Positions 59,329 through 64,000 of a DNA stretch of 64,000 bases are shown here, piece by piece; position 1 is the first letter of the stretch; each line of letters begins with the position of its first letter. The DNA lies in the IMG/VR virus record IMGVR_UViG_3300028925_005152, positions 1 to 64,000 of that record, one strand, 5' to 3'. The notes below the pieces were generated by a model. That model worked only from the letters and a program-made list of their open reading frames with translations, made no database searches and was not told the origin of the DNA. A program made the position numbers and the translations under genes. This DNA comes from a virus.

Positions 59329-59869
59329 ATTTTAAATAACTCCCTAATATATATTTTGGTTTATTGACTGGTTTTTCTCCAGCATGTAGCCAAGGCCACA
59401 ACGGTGGAAACATTAATAGTGTTCCCTTCTTGCACTCTGATGTTATATCCATTTGTGGAAACATAGTTGAACCACTATCGTTGTTATCTAGATATAAAAA
59501 GAAGCTAAGAAATCTTTTGCAAGTATTTGAATCTTTGGAATCAACATGAGGCCCGAATTGGTCAACATCATCTGGTAAATACCGTTTTATTCTAAATGAT
59601 TCAACTGAGTATTTATTGGGCCACATTACTGGCTCAATCTTGCAATCCTTTTTGTATGTCGCGACATTTTGCTTAAAAATATCTACAAGGTACATAATGT
59701 CTTTGTTCCAGACTTGTGTGTCTGGACGCATCATTTCAAGGTGTGTTAAAGACATTAAGCCCTGAGATAGTTTCTCTTGATGTTCTGGGTGGGATTCAAA
59801 CTTTTCAATCAAACCATCACAGAAATCATCGGTCACTACATTGTCATACTTTCTAATATAGTTATCCAT
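59321..59869 (-). CDS. 2OG-Fe(II) oxygenase (prolyl-4-hydroxylase-like)
   Basis: The protein has 182 residues. The metal motif is H108-x-D110 in FGPHVDSKDS, with a distal histidine in LHAGEKP near 162. The usual 2OG-binding Arg seems to be Lys (K172). A strand FFLYLDNNDSGSTMFP follows. The third oxygenase of the window, and the only one with a canonical HxD. It sits in an operon with UvsX. Confidence 0.82.
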   Translation of the reverse strand: MDNYIRKYDNVVTDDFCDGLIEKFESHPEHQEKLSQGLMSLTHLEMMRPDTQVWNKDIMYLVDIFKQNVATYKKDCKIEPVMWPNKYSVESFRIKRYLPDDVDQFGPHVDSKDSNTCKRFLSFFLYLDNNDSGSTMFPQMDITSECKKGTLLMFPPLWPWLHAGEKPVNKPKYILGSYLKYV

Positions 59870-60927
59870 TAACTTTCAGATTCTTCCTCTACTTCATCTT
59901 CAAGAAGCACATCTGTTTGACCATACTTAAACTCTTTACTAGCTGCAGCGTCAAGTTGTTGCATCACATCTTCTGTAAAGTATTTTTTTGGATTGTTATT
60001 AATCGTTTTGGCAAACTGTGTAGTACCATCAGGAAGTTCTATGCGAGTTGATATTTGTTTAAATATATCATACTTGATAGCTAGTTCCAATAGTCCGTAG
60101 TATCTATCAAGTCCTTTTTCATATGACAGACGAACATCAACCATTTTGTTCTCAATGGTCAATCGTGACTTATGGTTCTTACAATGAACAATATTACCAA
60201 CAACTTCTGTACCGTCCTTATCTTTCTTCTTAGATAGGAATATAATAGATGAAGCTGCGTATTTCAGTCCAGAACCACCACCCATTTCTTTCGTGGCGAA
60301 TAATCCCATTGAATCATAAGTGTGGTTAGTAACAACCATAGGTACTTTTGCACGACCAAGTTTCAAAGTCAATACTCTAAATGCAGCTTTAAGAACTTGA
60401 GCCCTTGTCATATCTCGTGTTTCTTTACCATCAGAAGTATCTTCTACTTCTTTGGTAGTAGATAACATACCCAATGAATCAAGTGCCATCATAATTGGAC
60501 GCCTATCAGATTCTTTCTTTGCGAGATATGAATCTAATATTTTAAGTGCTTGTGTTCTAAATTCTTGTACTGTTGTGACAGGAATGATAACCATTCTTTT
60601 AGGGTCAATTCCACGATCAACTACCATTGATTTTGTAATCGCACTTTCTGATTCAAAGTACAAAACACCCGCCTCAGGATTTTCATCGAGAAACGCTTTG
60701 ACCATACCCATTACAAAGAAAGTCTTACCTGTGGCACTTTCACCAGCAATCGCTGTTATCTTATTAGCTGGTAATCCACCATTGATACTACCGGATAATA
60801 ACGCATTGAAAATGTAACTTCCAGTGTCAATAAACGAATCACAATCTCCTGCTTCTACACCATCAGAAACTAGTGATGCGTATTCATTACCTGTTTGTTT
60901 AATAATATCCTTTAAAAAATCACTCAT
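59869..60927 (-). CDS. uvsX: Recombinase UvsX
   Basis: The protein has 352 residues; T4 UvsX has 391. Walker A is AGESATGKT at 61-69, with further RecA elements VLYFESESA and [11 protein letters not shown]. The C-terminus is acidic. It performs strand exchange in recombination-dependent replication. Adjacent genes overlap it or touch it. Confidence 0.93.
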   Translation of the reverse strand: MSDFLKDIIKQTGNEYASLVSDGVEAGDCDSFIDTGSYIFNALLSGSINGGLPANKITAIAGESATGKTFFVMGMVKAFLDENPEAGVLYFESESAITKSMVVDRGIDPKRMVIIPVTTVQEFRTQALKILDSYLAKKESDRRPIMMALDSLGMLSTTKEVEDTSDGKETRDMTRAQVLKAAFRVLTLKLGRAKVPMVVTNHTYDSMGLFATKEMGGGSGLKYAASSIIFLSKKKDKDGTEVVGNIVHCKNHKSRLTIENKMVDVRLSYEKGLDRYYGLLELAIKYDIFKQISTRIELPDGTTQFAKTINNNPKKYFTEDVMQQLDAAASKEFKYGQTDVLLEDEVEEESES

Positions 60928-60929
60928 AT

Positions 60930-61346
60930 TTAAATGTCTCCTTCTTTTCTACTTGCAGATCGTAAAGCATCAAATCCTTCGGGGTAGCGATCAGATAACT
61001 TTTCGATGTTAATGTCTAGTATTTCTTCAAACGAGGTGTCAAGTGCCATACAGGCCTGAGCCATATACCAGCAAATATCTCCTAGTTCTTTCTTGAGATG
61101 CAACTTGGTGTAATCATCATATTCAGCACCTTGAAAGACTACCTTCTTGATAATATCATTCAGCTCTCCTACTTCACCAGAAAGTCCTATTCCGGCAGTA
61201 AGTAGTCGTGATACCTTTGCACCTTGTTCTTCCATTATACCAATTGTGTCAATTAGACTTTTAGTCGATTGAGTAGATTCACTACTCACCGCATCAACAA
61301 AACTAACATATTCTTCAAACTTACTAACTGTAAGGTCATCATCCAT
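60930..61346 (-). CDS. MazG-like nucleotide pyrophosphohydrolase
   Basis: The protein has 138 residues. [15 protein letters not shown] near 53-67 and [16 protein letters not shown] near 84-99 form the E-x-x-E...E-x-x-D metal pattern of the MazG fold. It likely cleaves (d)NTPs to monophosphates. It is the second such gene in the window and lies between UvsX and the CmoA-like gene. Confidence 0.82.
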   Translation of the reverse strand: MDDDLTVSKFEEYVSFVDAVSSESTQSTKSLIDTIGIMEEQGAKVSRLLTAGIGLSGEVGELNDIIKKVVFQGAEYDDYTKLHLKKELGDICWYMAQACMALDTSFEEILDINIEKLSDRYPEGFDALRSASRKEGDI

Positions 61347-61355
61347 TATATTCTC

Positions 61356-62078
61356 CTATTTAATTGCAATTGCACCAACGAACATATGATTTCTCCAGAA
61401 GGGTTGAACCTCTTGAAATCCTGCCATTAGTAACATTTCTTGTATCTCTGCCCATGTATTTGGTTTCATCATTGAACGCAAAGTAACTTCTTTATTCATA
61501 ATATCATCTGTAGTAAATGATTTTCTTTTGTGGTCATAATAATTAAATGTCAACATATCTTGATGTCTTGCTGATTCGCAGATTGTCTTTTCTGCAAAAA
61601 TATATGCACCACCATCATTAAGACCTTCCCAAATGGAGTCAATAACATTCTGTCTATCCTTCTTGGGCATAAACTGTAAAGTAAAGATAGATGTTACTAG
61701 TGATGCGTTTTTAATTATTGTGTTGCGAATGTCCTGCTGATGAAAGTATACCTTTGTTTTACTACTTTCACCCACACCTAACAATTGTCTGACAGTCTTA
61801 TTTATTTCTGCGTGACGCAGTTTAAGTTCTTCTTGAAACCCATCAGCAATCTCAATACCATACCATTTTGCATTAGTACAATGGTCAAAATTAGCTTCAA
61901 CCAATCTCTGTGTCATTTTGCCAGTAGAACACCCAATATCATAAACATTAGTATCGTTCTCAACAAAATGTCGTGATAGTGACACCACATCATCAAGCAA
62001 GTAACTGTAACCACGAATTGATTTGTCAATATGTTCATCGAAACCTTCTTCTCTGTGTGCAAATGTAAAATCAACCAT
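61356..62078 (-). CDS. Carboxy-SAM synthase homologue (CmoA-like)
   Basis: The protein has 240 residues from the ATG at 62078; E. coli CmoA has 247. Matches to CmoA run along the length as I recall that sequence: an early FDEHIDKSIRGYS, motif I VYDIGCSTG, DIRNTIIKNASLV, FTLQFMPKKDRQ, and a late MAGFQEVQPFWRNHMF. CmoA converts SAM and prephenate to carboxy-S-adenosylmethionine. The Arg that binds the carboxylate in E. coli CmoA (R199 by my recollection) does not align plainly; a nearby Arg (in TLRSMM) may substitute. The gene overlaps the DNA C5 transferase gene by eight bases, which suggests a shared pathway. Confidence 0.8.
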   Translation of the reverse strand: MVDFTFAHREEGFDEHIDKSIRGYSYLLDDVVSLSRHFVENDTNVYDIGCSTGKMTQRLVEANFDHCTNAKWYGIEIADGFQEELKLRHAEINKTVRQLLGVGESSKTKVYFHQQDIRNTIIKNASLVTSIFTLQFMPKKDRQNVIDSIWEGLNDGGAYIFAEKTICESARHQDMLTFNYYDHKRKSFTTDDIMNKEVTLRSMMKPNTWAEIQEMLLMAGFQEVQPFWRNHMFVGAIAIK

Positions 62079-63267
62079 TATATTTCTCCAATACTTTCTC
62101 ATAAACAGATGTTGCAATTTTTTCCATCATAATCGGGGGAACCATTCTTCCTATCCTCTCAGATTTCTGATTCCACTTACCTGTAAGCTTGAAATCATCT
62201 GGTAGTGATTGTATTCTTTTTAGTTCACCTAGTGTCAGCTTGCGTGGTTCAATCCAATGAAATGCACCAGCAGTTGTATCAGCACTACCCATTGCAGTTA
62301 AAGTTGGTGCTGGCGCATATTGCGACACACGTTTTAGATTGAAGTGGTGTCCTTTAGGGTGATAATCACCGCCAGTAAGAACCTTTTCGGGGTCAATTGG
62401 CATAATACTTCCTGTTTGTTTCCAGTATGCAGTATTAGTAAACTTCTCGGTTAGATATTTTACTTCTTCTTTATCATATTCTAAATCAATCATTACATCT
62501 TTTACTGGAATAGTCTCACGACTTGGTTCTGGAAATATGCTTGATAGGGTCATAAAGTTCAATCCTACAGCTTCAGCAACATCCTCACGAACCGCAATAA
62601 AGATAACCCTTGTTCTGGTTTGTGATACTCCATAATACCTACTATCTAGAACTTGGGCACAGACATCATACCCAATACTCTCAAAGGTTTTTAGAATCTT
62701 GTTATACATCTGACGAGCTTCACCGATAGTCAATCCTTTTACATTCTCTGCAATAATTACTTTAGGTTTGATTTCTTCTGCAATACGCAGAAACTCAAAA
62801 AACAAGTCTTCGATGTTTTCTACAGTCTTACCATCAGAATAATTCTTAGTCTGATTCCACCCATCACTATGTTTTCCACTGACCTTTTCAAGAGTGACAT
62901 TTCCAAAAAGGTCGACTCGTTCTTCTTCGAGTGAATTGTGTGATAACTTACCCGCCACAGAGAATGCAGAACATGGTGGACTTCCATCTAGGATATCAAT
63001 CTCACCTACACCGACACCTGCCGCATCTAAAAAGTCTTGGCCAGTGAGTGCTTTAATGTCTCCAGATAAAATTGGTGTGTCTGGATAGTTTTCTTTGTAA
63101 GTATTTACAGCTTCTTCAACGAACTCATTGACGCAAAGAACTTTACCACCCGCAAGACGGTAGCCTGTGGAACTGCCACCACCTCCTGCAAAGGTGGAGA
63201 TGACTTTAAATTTTTCTTGTGCAGACGCATCATATACGTCTTTTAAATTATATGGTTTATATTTCAT
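62071..63267 (-). CDS. DNA cytosine-C5 transferase, probable carboxymethyltransferase
   Basis: The protein has 398 residues. C5-transferase motifs are in order: I (TFAGGGGSSTGYRLAGG near 25-41), IV (GSPPCSAFS with catalytic C99), VI (IIAENVKGL), and VIII-type residues with QTRTRVIFIA. In motif X the family's near-invariant Asn (GNxVP) is replaced by Arg: RIGRMVPP with R374 (bases 62146-62148). As I recall, changing that Asn to Lys in a bacterial enzyme allows use of carboxy-SAM. With a CmoA-like gene overlapping it, I infer a DNA 5-carboxymethylcytosine-forming enzyme. The recognition sequence is unknown. Its ATG joins the upstream stop as TAATG. Confidence 0.8.
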   Translation of the reverse strand: MKYKPYNLKDVYDASAQEKFKVISTFAGGGGSSTGYRLAGGKVLCVNEFVEEAVNTYKENYPDTPILSGDIKALTGQDFLDAAGVGVGEIDILDGSPPCSAFSVAGKLSHNSLEEERVDLFGNVTLEKVSGKHSDGWNQTKNYSDGKTVENIEDLFFEFLRIAEEIKPKVIIAENVKGLTIGEARQMYNKILKTFESIGYDVCAQVLDSRYYGVSQTRTRVIFIAVREDVAEAVGLNFMTLSSIFPEPSRETIPVKDVMIDLEYDKEEVKYLTEKFTNTAYWKQTGSIMPIDPEKVLTGGDYHPKGHHFNLKRVSQYAPAPTLTAMGSADTTAGAFHWIEPRKLTLGELKRIQSLPDDFKLTGKWNQKSERIGRMVPPIMMEKIATSVYEKVLEKYNG

Positions 63268-64000
63268 TATTTCATAAATCCTTCTAGTGTTGATGTATTA
63301 TTTAGCATGCTCCAATCACGACAAATATCCATCACCCTTGTCCTATTTTTAAAATTGATTTCTTTATTATCAATTAATTTATCGAACAAGTCTATTATAC
63401 CAGAATCTATCTGTAAGTTCAAGTGTTTTTTCACATTTCCTATCAATTTAAATTCATCAAACGCATTTCTTACATGGTGCTTTTGAAGGGGCTTATTCAG
63501 TTCGTCCCAACTCTTACTATAAAAGAATTGTTTAACTGAATCGTCAAGGTATGGTGTAATAAATATTTTTCTATGGGCATCAGATACTTTTTTGTGCCAG
63601 ATATAATTTGCACACTTATCAGGCTTAAAGTAATTATCCCTAAACTCATCAAATAATTCTTGTGTGTGTTTGTAATTAATTTGAGCCTTTTTACTAATTC
63701 CATAGTATCCATCTGCGGCCCAACCTGAAATAACATATTTCTGTGATATTTGAGGATAAACATACAAAAAGGCGTAAGTACATTCTACACTTGTTTTAGA
63801 TTTGCAACCAAGTTCGATTAGTCTGTGAAAGTCTTTAACTAGATTATTAGTTGGAATTATAATTTCAGTAAATTTCCAATCAAATTGTTTTGCAATTTCT
63901 TTGGCCTTTTCAAAATCGTAAGAGGTGTGAGTATCCAAACGAAAACTATATGCATGATTTTTTTTACCTAAGTTAGCAGCTGCAAAGGCTACTGATATAG
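63267..64000 (-). CDS. Asparagine-synthetase-like (PP-loop amidotransferase) protein, cut by the right edge
   Basis: At least 243 residues lie within the window and the frame runs open to the edge, so the gene starts outside. The first visible residues (SISVAFAAANLGKKNHAYSF) follow on from a PP-loop (SGGxDS) pattern. VISGWAADGYYGI and ITPYLDDSVKQFF match asparagine synthase-type ATP pyrophosphatases, which activate a carboxylate with AMP and amidate it. No glutaminase domain is visible. The start codon of the C5 transferase gene overlaps its stop (TAATG), so the three genes form one unit. Confidence 0.72.
   Translation of the reverse strand, partial: ISVAFAAANLGKKNHAYSFRLDTHTSYDFEKAKEIAKQFDWKFTEIIIPTNNLVKDFHRLIELGCKSKTSVECTYAFLYVYPQISQKYVISGWAADGYYGISKKAQINYKHTQELFDEFRDNYFKPDKCANYIWHKKVSDAHRKIFITPYLDDSVKQFFYSKSWDELNKPLQKHHVRNAFDEFKLIGNVKKHLNLQIDSGIIDLFDKLIDNKEINFKNRTRVMDICRDWSMLNNTSTLEGFMK

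Noticed and set aside
1-64000. tRNA genes, a CRISPR array or an insertion sequence.
   Set aside because: I found no clover-leaf, no spaced direct repeats and no transposase-like frame.

Overview
This window is about 64 kb of an AT-rich (roughly two thirds A+T by eye), gene-packed genome of a T4-like myovirus. The evidence is a set of T4-type core genes: DNA polymerase gp43, primase gp61, helicase gp41, recombinase UvsX, ssDNA-binding gp32, RNase H, late-transcription co-activator gp33, head completion gp4, and baseplate/tail genes gp53, gp48, gp54, gp26, gp27 and a tape-measure protein. The accessory genes (PhoH, IscA/HesB, MazG, 2OG-Fe(II) oxygenases, B12-dependent ribonucleotide reductase, DUF6433/DUF6267-type proteins) are those of marine cyanomyophage and pelagimyophage relatives. 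There are no photosynthesis genes, and a curli-related cluster is present. I recall such clusters being reported in SAR11-infecting pelagimyophages, so a marine alphaproteobacterial (SAR11-like) host is my best inference. It is not proven by the sequence. I saw no tRNA, rRNA, CRISPR array or insertion sequence.

Layout. 1-10.4 kb (minus strand): HNH endonuclease, 2OG oxygenase, DNA polymerase, many small genes, IscU and IscA, a MazG-like enzyme, a thermonuclease and a P-loop kinase. 10.4-18.2 kb: tail and baseplate genes, minus strand to 13552 and plus strand from 13596, divided by a divergent late-promoter region. It includes a probable -1 frameshift tail-chaperone pair just before the tape measure. 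18.3-34.3 kb (minus): gp32, gp33, a PD-(D/E)XK nuclease, two lytic enzymes, PhoH, serine hydroxymethyltransferase, RNase H, a class II ribonucleotide reductase with a zinc-ribbon companion, and primase. 34.3-40.5 kb (minus): one operon encoding CsgF, CsgG, two curlin-repeat proteins, a FecR-domain protein and a CHASE2 adenylate cyclase behind a late-type promoter. 40.6-42.1 kb: DUF1353 protein, overlapping Rz/Rz1 spanins and a small membrane protein. 42.1-57.5 kb: virion-type conserved proteins, four tandem tail-fibre-like paralogues, and a large nucleotidyltransferase mosaic. 57.5-64 kb: helicase, UvsX, a second MazG-like enzyme, then a cassette of CmoA-like carboxy-SAM synthase, DNA cytosine-C5 transferase and asparagine-synthetase-like enzyme.

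The most exciting item is that right-hand cassette. The DNA C5 transferase carries Arg in place of the invariant motif X Asn, and its gene overlaps the gene of a carboxy-SAM synthase homologue. This predicts that the phage makes 5-carboxymethylcytosine in its DNA, perhaps amidated further by the asparagine-synthetase-like neighbour. The second notable system is the late curli/cyclase operon.

Regulation is unusually legible. A recurrent promoter, TTGACA-17 bp-TATAAT with only small deviations, precedes about a dozen minus-strand genes. In three cases (polymerase, primase and the gene ending at 23449) it would start the transcript at or next to the ATG, giving leaderless mRNAs. TATAAATA late-type promoters precede structural genes and the curli operon, consistent with gp33. 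Six supported hairpin terminators separate units. Six small genes (34-56 codons) lie in gaps between larger genes.
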